This document shows, one piece after another, positions 36,583-46,396 of a stretch of 64,000 bases of DNA. The notes under the pieces are model-generated. The model had not been told where the DNA came from, did not search any database, and saw only the letters and a program-made list of their open reading frames with translations. Both the position numbers and the translations under genes were made by a program. The DNA comes from Pseudoalteromonas galatheae (GTDB taxonomy: Bacteria > Pseudomonadota > Gammaproteobacteria > Enterobacterales > Alteromonadaceae). The stretch covers positions 1,361,001-1,425,000 of the forward strand of contig NZ_PNCO02000001.1 in the NCBI RefSeq assembly GCF_005886105.2. The letters run 5' to 3'. The first letter of the stretch is position 1. The number at the start of each line of letters is the position of its first letter.

Positions 36583-36656
36583 AAAAATTAAAGAATGAGT
36601 TAATTGCCAATGTATGCGAGTTTTTCATGATTAAGTTTTGCCTCTACGAACAGAGT

Positions 36657-37952
36657 TTACAGTTCCCCGGTAAATAAGCGTCGATGCGCTTTTCGTGCAT
36701 ACTCATCAGACATACCACCAAGATAGTCCGCTAACACGCGCATTTGCTGCGTTTCATCGGTTGCTTGCTGGAATAGTGTTTGGGTTGTATACGGCAATAA
36801 TCGCATTGGGTCACTGGCAAAAACTTCAAATAAATCAATAAGCAGGTTTTGACCACTAAACTCAATTTGCTGCATTTTAGGTTCACGAATTAATCTTCGA
36901 TATACGAACACTTTTAATACTTGCAGGATCTCTTGAAATTCGGGTGCCATCTCAACGGTAAAATGAAGTAGGGCGGAGTCAAAATCTGAGTCTTGAACGG
37001 TGAGTTTACAGTGCACAATAAACAGGTTGACGAGTTCGCCTATAGTATCTTTACGGTTAGATTCATCTTCTGAAAATAAACTCTCGCTCACGCGTTGTAA
37101 GTTTTGCTTTAACCAAGTTGAGTCTAACTTTTGTAATTCAGGTAGAGCGAAATCATGCCATGCTGCCTCGTTAAGGGTCTCGGTTGCAATCGCATCTTCT
37201 AAATCATGAACTGCATAGGCGATATCATCGGCATATTCCATAATGGCGCAATCTAACGATTTAAACTTAGTCTTGCGACGAAAAGTATCTTTTACTTCGG
37301 TTTCCTGCAGCTTGCTTTGGTCATTTTGAGAAAATGGCGAGAGGATCCAATCAAATACAGATTGGTCGCATTGATAAATACCTTTAGCAGGCAGCCAATC
37401 GCTAGACAATATGTACTTTCGACTTTGTGTTTGCGTTGGTTGGTGATACCAAAGTGTGTCGATTAATGCAGGATATTTAATAAAACCTAGTAGGGTGCGG
37501 CGCGTTAAGTTCATGCCATAACCTTTAGTATAGGGTTCTAATTTAGTTACAATGCGCAAGGTTTGAGCATTACCTTCGAATCCTCCATGGTCACGCATAA
37601 GGTAATTAAGTGCGATTTCGCCACCATGGCCAAAGGGTGGGTGGCCGATATCATGGGCTAGACACAAAGTTTCAATAAGGCTTGTCGAAGGAAAGTGTTC
37701 AAATTCAGGGTGTTGTTTTCTTAAATGGCGCAGTAGACCGCTGCCTATTTGCGATACTTCCAAAGAGTGGGTTAGACGAGTCCGATAAAAATCGTTAACG
37801 CCGATTGCCATAATTTGGGTTTTGGCTTGCAAGCGCCTAAAAGCCGCGGCATGTATGATCCTTGAGCGGTCAATTTGCCATGCTGAGCGGTTGTCGTTAG
37901 GGCGGTTTTTTTGCTGCGATAGCAGACGCTGCTGCCAAGCGTTAGACGTCAT
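36657..37952 (-). CDS. dgt: Deoxyguanosinetriphosphate triphosphohydrolase-like protein
   Basis: This HD-domain dNTPase hydrolyses dGTP (or other dNTPs) to the nucleoside and triphosphate. It is 431 residues. The HD metal residues are in RTRLTHSLEVSQIG, CLAHDIGHPPFGHGGE and EYADDIAYAVHDLEDA. The N-terminal SAWQIDRSRIIHAAAFRRLQAKTQ is the usual Dgt signature. It controls dNTP pools and in some bacteria limits phage replication; the latter is family knowledge only. It is divergent from the Bax-like gene, with a 255-bp spacer. Confidence 0.9.
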   Translation of the reverse strand: MTSNAWQQRLLSQQKNRPNDNRSAWQIDRSRIIHAAAFRRLQAKTQIMAIGVNDFYRTRLTHSLEVSQIGSGLLRHLRKQHPEFEHFPSTSLIETLCLAHDIGHPPFGHGGEIALNYLMRDHGGFEGNAQTLRIVTKLEPYTKGYGMNLTRRTLLGFIKYPALIDTLWYHQPTQTQSRKYILSSDWLPAKGIYQCDQSVFDWILSPFSQNDQSKLQETEVKDTFRRKTKFKSLDCAIMEYADDIAYAVHDLEDAIATETLNEAAWHDFALPELQKLDSTWLKQNLQRVSESLFSEDESNRKDTIGELVNLFIVHCKLTVQDSDFDSALLHFTVEMAPEFQEILQVLKVFVYRRLIREPKMQQIEFSGQNLLIDLFEVFASDPMRLLPYTTQTLFQQATDETQQMRVLADYLGGMSDEYARKAHRRLFTGEL

Positions 37953-38207
37953 ACCTCTGTTCCTTTTTCTTTATACCTTAAATTCGTCTAAACTATGTAC
38001 GATAACTGAACGAAAATTCGCGTTTAATTGCGGCTTTTGATATTATCAGCCGCTATTTTTGAATACTGTTATTTTGGCGCAAGTTATCAACGCCTTATCA
38101 CACTATAGTAACAGAATAAAACTGTTATTGAGTGGGCTTGAGAAAAGTTCTTAGAGACTTAGGGAAAGAGACTCCGTTTCCAGAACAACGCCACTGCGAG
38201 GAGAAGT

Positions 38208-39029
38208 ATGCAAGCTAAACTGATTAAACTCATTGTTGCCCTAGTGACTATTTGGGCACTCTTATTCCCTTTTGTCCAAGATAAGGGCCCTCAAGATACC
38301 GTTTTAGACCAAGAGGATACGGGCACAGAAGTCTTACCTAAGGTGCCTGAAAAGCCACTTCATAGCGTAAAACTACCCAATTTTTCAGCCATTCGTGATA
38401 TCAATGAAAAGAAAACGGCATTTTTCGACTTTATTAAACCGCATGTAGAAGCCGAAAATAAACAGATCTTGGAGCAACGAGCCACGCTTGAAATTGCGCT
38501 GATGATGGTGCAATTTGATGAAACCCTGACACGAAAACAAATAGAAAAGATAGCATTGATTTTCACAAAGTATGATTTAAAAGGTGAAGCCATTAATGAA
38601 TCGTCGCTCAAAAGAGCATTACGCCGAGTGGATATTATTCCTAAAGAGCTGGCGTTGATGCAAGCTGCTAATGAATCCGCTTGGGGCACGTCACGATTTG
38701 CGCGAATTGGATTAAACTTCTTTGGTCAGTGGTGTTATACAAAGGGCTGCGGTATGGTACCCAGACGTAGAGAAGACGCCGCAGATCACGAAGTTAGAGC
38801 ATTTCAGTCGGTACGGGCTGCGGTTAAGTCGTACTTTAGAAATATCAACACCAATGATGCATACAGAGAGTTGCGTTTGGTACGAGCAGAGCTGCGAGCT
38901 CAAAAAGCACCGATTGATGCGACAGTATTAACAAGTGGCCTGTTGAGTTATTCAGAACGTGGTGAAGACTACGTGAACGAACTTAACGACATGATAAGAC
39001 ATAACCGAGCGTATTTTGATGAAGAGTAA
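38208..39029 (+). CDS. Bax-like glucosaminidase-domain protein
   Basis: This is a 273-residue peptidoglycan N-acetylglucosaminidase-like protein. It has an N-terminal membrane anchor (LIKLIVALVTIWALLFPFV), a linker, then a GH73-type glucosaminidase domain. The catalytic-region signature is LMQAANESAWGTSRFARIGLNFFGQWCY, with Glu in the NESAWG motif. The closest named relative is E. coli Bax. GGAGAAGT precedes the ATG. Its last codons overlap the start of the next gene (11 nt), so translation is coupled. Confidence 0.88.
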   Translation: MQAKLIKLIVALVTIWALLFPFVQDKGPQDTVLDQEDTGTEVLPKVPEKPLHSVKLPNFSAIRDINEKKTAFFDFIKPHVEAENKQILEQRATLEIALMMVQFDETLTRKQIEKIALIFTKYDLKGEAINESSLKRALRRVDIIPKELALMQAANESAWGTSRFARIGLNFFGQWCYTKGCGMVPRRREDAADHEVRAFQSVRAAVKSYFRNINTNDAYRELRLVRAELRAQKAPIDATVLTSGLLSYSERGEDYVNELNDMIRHNRAYFDEE

Positions 39030-39669
39030 GATTGTATTTGTCCTGATAATGGCACTTTGGAGTGCGATAGCCTCCGCTAACACGGTCACCTTTGCATACG
39101 ATAGTTTTTACGACAGATTAAAAGTAGTAAATAAAGGCGATTTTGAATTTGCACGTGTGGGTTTTTACCTTGTCGATACAGTGAGCATGCAGCCATGTAA
39201 AATCACCAAGGGGAATATTGTAACCGAAGAGGCCAGTTTTCCATTATCGTATACCGATGAAGCACAACTATTGCTTCCATTTGACAAAGAATTGGACAAA
39301 GACAAAGCAAAAGTGTTGATTGAAACAAAGAGTGGACACTCGGACTGTCAGCTAAAAATGCAGATTGAAGCCGAGTTATTTAATACGACATCTCTAAGCA
39401 GATCTGACCTTTATAAAATGCAAATGGAATTTGAGGAGCTGTTGGCTGATCTATCGGGTTTCTTTATTAAAAACTTGCTATCATTTTTGCTACCAGAGCA
39501 ACAAGGGGTCATTGTAACCTTTGACCATACTCAAAAAGTCACTAACGCCACTATGCAGTGTGAATCGCAAGTCTGTCAAATCACTGTTCCTAAAACATGG
39601 CTTAATGACAATACACATTTTGCTGACTCTGCTAATGTGCAGTCAGTACAACCTTGGCTAGCATTATAA
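39019..39669 (+). CDS. Exported protein, DUF2987-like
   Basis: This is a 216-residue exported protein. It has a signal peptide (MKSKIVFVLIMALWSAIASA) followed by VTFAYDSFYDRLKVVNKGDFEFARVGFYL, which resembles the DUF2987 group of gammaproteobacterial proteins of unknown function. Four Cys in two spaced pairs (PCKI, DCQLK, CESQVC) suggest disulphides. The ATG at 39019 lies inside the end of the Bax-like gene. A shared envelope role with Bax is a guess from coupling. Confidence 0.72.
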   Translation: MKSKIVFVLIMALWSAIASANTVTFAYDSFYDRLKVVNKGDFEFARVGFYLVDTVSMQPCKITKGNIVTEEASFPLSYTDEAQLLLPFDKELDKDKAKVLIETKSGHSDCQLKMQIEAELFNTTSLSRSDLYKMQMEFEELLADLSGFFIKNLLSFLLPEQQGVIVTFDHTQKVTNATMQCESQVCQITVPKTWLNDNTHFADSANVQSVQPWLAL

Positions 39670-39684
39670 TTAGTCTATTATAAT

Positions 39685-39753
39685 ATGAAGTAACGTCTTT
39701 AGACTTTAGTCGTAGCTCTTCAAGCTGGCTAAATTTATTAGATGTTACTTCAT
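39685..39753. repeat. Long inverted repeat after the DUF2987-like gene
   Basis: ATGAAGTAACGTCT (39685-39698) matches the complement of AGATGTTACTTCAT (39740-39753) with one G-U-compatible difference; the loop is about 41 nt. It is the only clear structure in the 39670-39983 spacer before the TonB receptor gene. Confidence 0.5.
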
Positions 39754-39983
39754 CCTCGCGTTTTTACATGTCAAATTTCCTCTTTACGACCTTTAATCCC
39801 TCTTTTGGCAATAATTCAGACTGGAAAATAGTTTGGTATATTCGTCGCATTTTTCTGTCGTCACATCCCTAAATTGGAAACTTTGTGTTAAATAAATGCA
39901 TTGTTAAAGTTTACGTGGTGTGCTAATAATGTTTTGATTATTAAAAAAACTACAGTGTAATTATTAACTTAAGGGGAAACAGG

Positions 39984-42650
39984 ATGACCTATAAATTACC
40001 ACTCAGTGCGCTTTCAATTGCTATTTTAATTGGCATGAATCAACAAGTTAAGGCTGAAGAAACAACGCAAGTTGAACGTATTGAAGTGACCGGTTCTCAC
40101 ATAAAAAGAACAGACTTAGAAGGCCCGTCACCAATCCAAAGTTTATCAGCTGCTGATCTAGCATCAACAGGATCAACGGACCTTATTGGCGCACTACAGA
40201 AACTACCAGTTTCAGGAACGGGGACTTTTAGTACGCAAGGTAACTCAAGTGATGACACCGCAAATGGTGGTTCAAGTGTGGCGCTAAGAGGACTTGGGGC
40301 CTCATCAACTCTTGTACTGATCAATGGTCGTCGCGTTGCAGTGAGCCCATTTGCAAAAGATATTGAAACTTCGTTTGTTGACTTAAATACCATTCCGGTA
40401 TCATCGGTTAAGCGTATAGATATTCTAAAAGATGGCGCTTCAGCGACTTATGGTTCTGATGCGGTAGCTGGTGTTATTAACATCATTCTTCGTGATGATA
40501 TCGACGGTTTTGAAGTTGCGGGTAAAATCTCTGATACCGCAGATGGTGGTGCCGAAGAACAAAACTTTACTCTTCTTTGGGGGTCGTCAACACAAAATGG
40601 CCACCATAATTTTTCATTAGATTACTTCAAGCGCGGTCACTTAACGTATGCAGATCGAGATTATACGGCGTCTGCTGATCAGCGTTTTCGTGGTGGTAAT
40701 AACTCATTAAGCTCTGCAGGTGTGCCAGGAAGCGTTGAGGTAATGAGAAGTATGCTCACAGACGAGCAGTGGGCGAGATTACCTGTTGTTCGTGTTGAAG
40801 ACGATGGTACTCAAGTTAGGCAGACTATCTTTACTGATGTATGGGGAAATGATAAGTGTGACCCTGCTTTAGATATTGGTGATATCTGTCGCTATGATTA
40901 TGCGCCACACATGACCGCAATCCCATCGACAGAGCGTATTAGCTTTAACTATAACGGCGTACAAGAAATCACCGATGGAATTGAAGGTTTTGCAGAAATT
41001 TCTGCACAGCACTCCTCAACCTTCATTCAAGGTGCAGGTAGTCCAAGTTTTACAGAACTATTTATGGATGGTGATAACCCAAATCACCCATTGTTTAACG
41101 ACCCAGACCATTTCTTACATGGTGTAGATATTTCCATGCGTCGTCGTACGGTTGATATCGGTAACCGTAAAAAAGATGTTGATTCCGAATACTATCGTGC
41201 TGTTCTCGGTGCGCGTGGTGAATGGAATGCGTGGTCGTGGGAAGTTGCGTATTCTGCTATTCGTTCAAGTGCAGTCGAAAAAGGCTTTGATGGCTTTCCG
41301 AACAAACTAAGAGCGCAACAAGCGATTGATGAGGGCCTTTGGAATCCATTTGAACCAAGCACCAATACAGAAGCCGGTCTGGCGTTTTTTGAAACCACGA
41401 CTACACGCTATGGTGCATCAACCATGCAATCATTAGACGGTACTATTTCAGGTGAACTATTTGAATTGGGTGCAGGCTACGTTGCAGCAGCGTTTGGTTT
41501 CGAACATCGCTACGAAAAAATCGAAGATAATCCTGATAGCCAATACATCAGAGGCGAAATCTTTGGTACTGAAGCAACACAAGCTAATGGTGATAGAGAC
41601 AATACTGCGCTATTCGCTGAGTTTAGTGTGCCAGTACTGGATAATTTAGAGCTACAACTAGCGCTTCGTTATGAAGACTACAGTGACTTTGGAACAACAA
41701 CCGATCCGAAAGTGGCATTTCGCTGGACACCAATTGACAGTGTTGTAGTTCGAGGCTCTTGGGGAACTGCATTTAGAGCACCTTCTCTTGTGCAGTTACA
41801 TCTAGGTAGAACTGACGAATCACCAAGTGTGATAGACCGCGAACGTTGTCGTCAAACAGGTGCCGATGATGATTGTAGTCCGTATGAATACACCGCGATT
41901 GTATCTGGTAACAAGAATCTTCAACCGGAAGAATCAGAAAACTACAACTTAGGTATTGTGTGGCAGGCAACCGATGACTTTAGCATCGGTGTGGATTACT
42001 GGAACTATGATCAAGAAGATCTTATTAAGAAGATAGGTGCACAGAAGTTAGTTGATTGTTGTGGTACTGATCCTAATTTGGTGGTGCGTGCGCCTAATCA
42101 AGGTAGCACACTTGGTCGTATTCTGACTATTAACGACACTTTTGTTAACATTGGTGGTCGTGAAACAGACGGTTTCGATGTTAACTTAGCCTACGCATTA
42201 ACTACTCGTGAAATGGGCGAGTTTAAGTTCAATTACAACTTAACTTACGCACTTAACTTTGAAGAGCAGTCATTTGAAAGTGATGATCAAGGTAACACAT
42301 TCAATGTCGCAGAAGATCTCAATGGAGAATACCAGCATCCACAGTTCCGTTGGACCGCAGGCATGGACTGGGCTAAAAACGATTGGCTTGCAAATATCAG
42401 CGTAAACTATGTTGATTCTTACAAAGATCTAGCTGACAGTGATGGCAACAAGTATGAAATCGATTCTTGGACTACGGTTGATACAAGTGTCAGTTATATT
42501 GGTGTAGAGAAGCTGACAGTAACACTAGGTGCATCGAACTTGTTCAATGAAGAAGCGCCGCTAGCGCCTTCAGAGTCAATGGGTATTGATAATAAGACAC
42601 ACAGTATCCTTGGTCGTCAAGCTTATGTGAAATTTGCTTACCAGTTTTAA
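39984..42650 (+). CDS. TonB-dependent outer-membrane receptor
   Basis: This is an 888-residue TonB-dependent transporter. It has a signal peptide (MTYKLPLSALSIAILIGMNQQVKA) and a TonB box-like IERIEVTGSHIKRTDLEGPSPI. A plug domain (about 50-170) contains VALRGLGASSTLVLINGRR and ILKDGASATYGSDAVAGVINI, and a 22-strand barrel ends ILGRQAYVKFAYQF with the terminal Phe needed for BAM insertion. The GSNIKR/GASATYGSDAVAGV style is that of Shewanella/Alteromonadales receptors for peptides, sugars or siderophores. No neighbouring gene indicates the substrate. AAGGGGAAACAGG precedes the start. Confidence 0.93.
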   Translation: MTYKLPLSALSIAILIGMNQQVKAEETTQVERIEVTGSHIKRTDLEGPSPIQSLSAADLASTGSTDLIGALQKLPVSGTGTFSTQGNSSDDTANGGSSVALRGLGASSTLVLINGRRVAVSPFAKDIETSFVDLNTIPVSSVKRIDILKDGASATYGSDAVAGVINIILRDDIDGFEVAGKISDTADGGAEEQNFTLLWGSSTQNGHHNFSLDYFKRGHLTYADRDYTASADQRFRGGNNSLSSAGVPGSVEVMRSMLTDEQWARLPVVRVEDDGTQVRQTIFTDVWGNDKCDPALDIGDICRYDYAPHMTAIPSTERISFNYNGVQEITDGIEGFAEISAQHSSTFIQGAGSPSFTELFMDGDNPNHPLFNDPDHFLHGVDISMRRRTVDIGNRKKDVDSEYYRAVLGARGEWNAWSWEVAYSAIRSSAVEKGFDGFPNKLRAQQAIDEGLWNPFEPSTNTEAGLAFFETTTTRYGASTMQSLDGTISGELFELGAGYVAAAFGFEHRYEKIEDNPDSQYIRGEIFGTEATQANGDRDNTALFAEFSVPVLDNLELQLALRYEDYSDFGTTTDPKVAFRWTPIDSVVVRGSWGTAFRAPSLVQLHLGRTDESPSVIDRERCRQTGADDDCSPYEYTAIVSGNKNLQPEESENYNLGIVWQATDDFSIGVDYWNYDQEDLIKKIGAQKLVDCCGTDPNLVVRAPNQGSTLGRILTINDTFVNIGGRETDGFDVNLAYALTTREMGEFKFNYNLTYALNFEEQSFESDDQGNTFNVAEDLNGEYQHPQFRWTAGMDWAKNDWLANISVNYVDSYKDLADSDGNKYEIDSWTTVDTSVSYIGVEKLTVTLGASNLFNEEAPLAPSESMGIDNKTHSILGRQAYVKFAYQF

Positions 42651-42662
42651 GCTACATTAACT

Positions 42663-42688
42663 CTTCCCTCCAGAGGCTTGGAGGGAAG
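42663..42688 (+). terminator. Hairpin after the TonB receptor
   Basis: CTTCCCTCC and GGAGGGAAG form a perfect 9-bp stem around an 8-nt loop, 12 bp after the stop. There is no T-run. Confidence 0.6.
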
Positions 42689-42848
42689 CTTCCCCAAAAA
42701 AGTTAAATCTTTGACTATGGTCAGTTGACCTTTATGATCTAATTTCTATTTCCAGTTTATGTGTTGTTCGTAATATCCGAGTTACTGCATTTTCCTTTAA
42801 GAAACAGTGCAATGTAAACTTTATTTGTAATAAGCCCAATCACATTAA

Positions 42849-43055
42849 TACCAATTGAATTAGTTCTCTAATCAATTTGAAGGGTGAAATAGCATATTAG
42901 TTTCGTTAAAAATTTCTCATTTAGAACAACTAAATAGCAAAACTTTTGCCTTGCCTATATGGATATAGGTACCTTAGCGGTAGCAGGACGCGAGAGCGGT
43001 GCTACTAAAGCTATTTCCCGCTTCAAGATAGATCATTTACTTAATACAACTGGTA
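42849..43055 (-). repeat. MITE-like repeat A, copy 2 (inverted relative to copy 1)
   Basis: This 207-bp element is nearly identical to the reverse complement of 15329-15534, with only a handful of differences by eye. TAA flanks both ends (42846-42848, 43056-43058), which again suggests a 3-bp target duplication. It lies in the 512-bp spacer between the TonB receptor and an orphan gene. Confidence 0.88.
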
Positions 43056-43162
43056 TAAATCGACTATTTCTTTACTTATGGTAGGGGGTTAAAAGAGGTG
43101 TAAAAAGTGGCTTGCTAATTGCTTTTTAAAGTTAGGCTACCAATAAAACACAGGGGTTCATT

Positions 43163-43600
43163 ATGGAGATCCAAGGAGTAGGGCAAATATTTGCCACATC
43201 AGGTAATAATAGCAACAAGTTAGCACAATCCGGTCTAGAAACGGATTCAGCCTTTAGCAGTTCTTCTTCATCGGTTGAGTCGCAAATAGAAAAACGGATT
43301 GATATGCACAATATATCTCCAAATGAATACAATATGCTAGTCCGTGCAGGCGTTGCAGATCTTCCTATTCCTATGGTTCTACCCAATGGGCGATTATACT
43401 TGGATGGACAACAAGGAAAAATGGGGGATGTCCGAACTGACTACATCGGGCAAATCGAGCAATCTATAAAGTATAGTAAGAGTATCGGCGATGTTAATCA
43501 GGCAAACTTCCTTGAAAATAGATTAGCGATTGTAAAAGAGCTTCATGGTAAAGATTATCTGCAGACAGAACATGCTTTAGGCCTTGATGTCATGGCTTAA
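43163..43600 (+). CDS. Orphan protein of unknown function
   Basis: This 145-residue protein I do not recognise. It starts MEIQGVGQIFATSGNNSNKL, has a low-complexity Ser run (AFSSSSSSVESQ), and a more ordered C-terminal two-thirds (HNISPNEYNMLVRAGVADLPIPMVLPNGRLYL and a helical tail). There is no signal peptide, membrane segment or Cys. GGGG 9 nt upstream of the ATG supports translation. It is flanked by repeat A on the left and repeat B on the right. The N-terminal style recalls exported flagellar or type III accessory proteins, but nothing supports that here. Confidence 0.65.
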   Translation: MEIQGVGQIFATSGNNSNKLAQSGLETDSAFSSSSSSVESQIEKRIDMHNISPNEYNMLVRAGVADLPIPMVLPNGRLYLDGQQGKMGDVRTDYIGQIEQSIKYSKSIGDVNQANFLENRLAIVKELHGKDYLQTEHALGLDVMA

Positions 43601-43772
43601 ATTAGTTTACCAATGAGATAGATAAGTCCCAAAAAATTCGAAATACGCGTTACAGCGGTGCATAATAGGCCGATTGGGGAGATGAAAATTTAAAAGGAAA
43701 CACCGAATTAAAGTCGAGTGTTGGGTCTTATTTGATTCGATTTCTGCCTATATACAGCTCTGTTGCGGTATG

Positions 43773-43889
43773 GTTCACCTAAGTGTGCTTTGTTCATTGT
43801 TGCTCAACTTTTGCTTAGATTACTTGGCGGAAAGTCGAGCGTCGTGACCAAAACACACTCAGGAGAACGACAATCAAACAGCAAAGGTC
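43773..43889 (+). repeat. Dispersed repeat B, copy 1
   Basis: This segment matches the reverse complement of 52064-52177. Shared blocks include GGTTCACC, GTGCTTTGTTCATTGTT versus GCGCTTTGTTCATTGTT, CTCAACTTTTGCTTAG (identical) and an AAACAGCAAAG end. It occupies the 43601-43907 spacer between two convergent genes. Confidence 0.75.
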
Positions 43890-43907
43890 CTATAGTGAGT
43901 ACAGGCT

Positions 43908-46322
43908 TTATAAATTGATTGTTTTTATCAACTTAATCGGTTCACCATCAACGTCAAACTCACCCGTGATCTCAAGTAACCCATCCTTTAGCCCCCGTAG
44001 CTTATCTAGGTTAAAAGTTTTACTTTCATAAGGTGCAAAGGTGACGGGCAGTTGCCAAAGAGGCTCATCATTTTTGAATGAGTGGAATGGGGTAAAACCG
44101 ACGCGTAATGTGCCACTCGATGCACCTGAATAGGGGCCGGTTAGCGTGATGGTTATATTGTCATGAATAGTGACTTCCATTTTTACGCCATCAAAAGACT
44201 TCTCTGGCGTTAGAAGAGATTTATGTTGTGTTAGTCCGTTCCAACGAATCACTAAGTTTTGAAAGGTATGTTTTGGCAATAAAATACGGTGTTCACCTGA
44301 AGCTAGAATTTTTTTGTGGTTACCGTAAGTTAGCGCAACATCATGGGTACTGGGGTTATTGACGTAAAGGTCGTGCGTTCCATCAGAAAAATAGTCCTGG
44401 ATGTTGATACCACTTAGCGTAAAGAGCGCATCGTCGCCAAGTGTTGATTGCCATTGCTGCAGCAAGTGGTTGAGGGTTTTATGCTCAGTTTCCGTGACTG
44501 TCCTAGATTTCTGTTTGTTAAAGATTTCGCGAAGTGGGGTCATACAATCACTTAACTGAGCGCTATATTCCACACAAGTGTTAAAAGCTCTGCGAAGTAA
44601 AGGTGCATCTTTAAAGTGCCAAGGATTAGTGGTTTGTTCATTCGTGATCAAGTAGTCATGCGCAGCAAAGTACGGCGTTATTCTATGATTGTTATTTCGG
44701 CCAAGAAGACTTATTTTTTGCAAGCTAAGGTCTGAAACACCAATTTGGATCAACGGTAGCCTAGCCAATTGCTCATGGTGTTGTGTTTTCATTTTAATAA
44801 TCAGTGTATCGTCCCGCTTTGAAAGCGTGAGCGCAACTTGATGATATAGCTTAATATCGTTGCGTAATTGCGGCAGCAGTGCGATAGACTTTGCAGGAAA
44901 CAATGCTTGATTGCTTGAGACTGTTAACTTTACTCCGTCTTGAAGGGTAAATTGCAGTAGAGTGTCTTTATTGAAATCAATTTCTTTTGGTTTAACGCGT
45001 CCGAGACGCGCATCTAAGCTCTCGATTGTTAAATCAGCGATTAACGCAAAGCCAATTTCCCCACGTTTTATCTGCTCTGGTTCGAAGTCGATTAGTACTG
45101 CAACACTATGCCCATCAAGTGAGTTGATTAGAGGTGTTTTATCGGGGGCGGGAAAATCCATCACGACATGTGTAGAGGAAAAGTTTGGATGAATATCGAG
45201 ACGATTAAGTGTTTTGCTTTCGGTATTTCTGAGCCAATATGCGGCACCGTTTTGCTCCCAAGGCCCATCGACAATATAAAAACTTGGCGTGGCAGAGCGC
45301 ACAAACGCTGCAAACTGCTGTTCAAGCTGAGGCCAATCGGGGAAGGTCTGTTTTAAGAGTGCATTGGCAGTTGGCAAGGTGTTTTCAGAGTGAGGATTTG
45401 CGTCCATTAATTTGCCGATAAAGCGTTTAAAATATTGATATCGCTCAGGATCGCTCAATAAAAAATGTACGATAAAAAAGTTGAGCCCGCGTTTGAGTGA
45501 TGGATCATCATTGATTGCTTCGAAAGATGGCTGGCCATTTTGGTAATACTGCTGTAAACCCAAGTGCAGATAATTCATTGGAGCACGGTCAAAAACCATC
45601 ACAGTTAACTGCTTTTTATTTGGATTATATACGTGGCTTGCAATGGCATCAGCCATCCCCTCAGTGATCCAATTGGGTGCCCAAGTTGAGTGACCGTTCA
45701 GTGCCATATGAAACGCATGCATAGTTTCGTGGATCACGATGTAGCGTTGGTGATGCTGGCGATGACTCGGAAAGTTGTACCCTGCACGGTTATAAAACAT
45801 AGTTTCGCCGCCAGCCGTTTTATGTACGCCGCGCAAAAAGCCATCATCTAGCATGGCTTCTTTTGTACGTTGGCGTGAACTGCCATAAACGACAGCGATT
45901 CTCTTCTTATCAATCGCGGCGGGTGCCATACCAAACAATTCAACATAATGAGGGTAAGACATTTCAAGTAATTCTAAATAAAGTTTTACTTTGTCTTCAG
46001 GCAGGTCACTTTTGAGTGCAAAATGTTTACTCACCCACCAGTCATATCCCCGCGAGTTAGCTATTTTTCCATCGCTATAAGTGAGCGGAATTTGTTTACC
46101 AGTATGTTGGATATCGATGTGTTTCAACGTACTAACTCGGCCATTAACGCTTACTTCAGAGCGCATATCGGCGGGACTTGGTATAGCAACAATATCGCTT
46201 CGTGTAGTTTTACATCCACTGAGTAAAGCAAGTATTGCAATTAGAGGAGCAAACACTAGCTGTGGCTTTTGCACAGAGGATATTCGCCGATAAAAGGTAT
46301 GGAATAGATAAAATAAAGACAT
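43908..46322 (-). CDS. Lipoprotein zinc metallopeptidase (HExxH gluzincin-like)
   Basis: This is an 804-residue outer-membrane-type lipoprotein. The signal ends at lipobox LLSGC (Cys37). A gluzincin catalytic core follows: HETMH at 198-202 and WITEGMADAIASH with Glu221 as the probable third zinc ligand. A long C-terminal region (from about 350) is beta-rich with no recognised domain and repeated short strands, possibly substrate-binding modules. I know no family name for the whole. It is divergent from the peptide transporter at 46397, so a peptide-scavenging role is plausible. Confidence 0.78.
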   Translation of the reverse strand: MSLFYLFHTFYRRISSVQKPQLVFAPLIAILALLSGCKTTRSDIVAIPSPADMRSEVSVNGRVSTLKHIDIQHTGKQIPLTYSDGKIANSRGYDWWVSKHFALKSDLPEDKVKLYLELLEMSYPHYVELFGMAPAAIDKKRIAVVYGSSRQRTKEAMLDDGFLRGVHKTAGGETMFYNRAGYNFPSHRQHHQRYIVIHETMHAFHMALNGHSTWAPNWITEGMADAIASHVYNPNKKQLTVMVFDRAPMNYLHLGLQQYYQNGQPSFEAINDDPSLKRGLNFFIVHFLLSDPERYQYFKRFIGKLMDANPHSENTLPTANALLKQTFPDWPQLEQQFAAFVRSATPSFYIVDGPWEQNGAAYWLRNTESKTLNRLDIHPNFSSTHVVMDFPAPDKTPLINSLDGHSVAVLIDFEPEQIKRGEIGFALIADLTIESLDARLGRVKPKEIDFNKDTLLQFTLQDGVKLTVSSNQALFPAKSIALLPQLRNDIKLYHQVALTLSKRDDTLIIKMKTQHHEQLARLPLIQIGVSDLSLQKISLLGRNNNHRITPYFAAHDYLITNEQTTNPWHFKDAPLLRRAFNTCVEYSAQLSDCMTPLREIFNKQKSRTVTETEHKTLNHLLQQWQSTLGDDALFTLSGINIQDYFSDGTHDLYVNNPSTHDVALTYGNHKKILASGEHRILLPKHTFQNLVIRWNGLTQHKSLLTPEKSFDGVKMEVTIHDNITITLTGPYSGASSGTLRVGFTPFHSFKNDEPLWQLPVTFAPYESKTFNLDKLRGLKDGLLEITGEFDVDGEPIKLIKTINL

Positions 46323-46396
46323 GATACTTTTCTCTCGTTACTATTTGTGTATATTGTATGCAATATAAAATAACAAAGATAACAGGTATTGTCATT

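Noticed and set aside
36657..37952. dgt as an anti-phage defence gene
   Set aside because: The protein looks like an ordinary housekeeping Dgt and has no defence neighbours.
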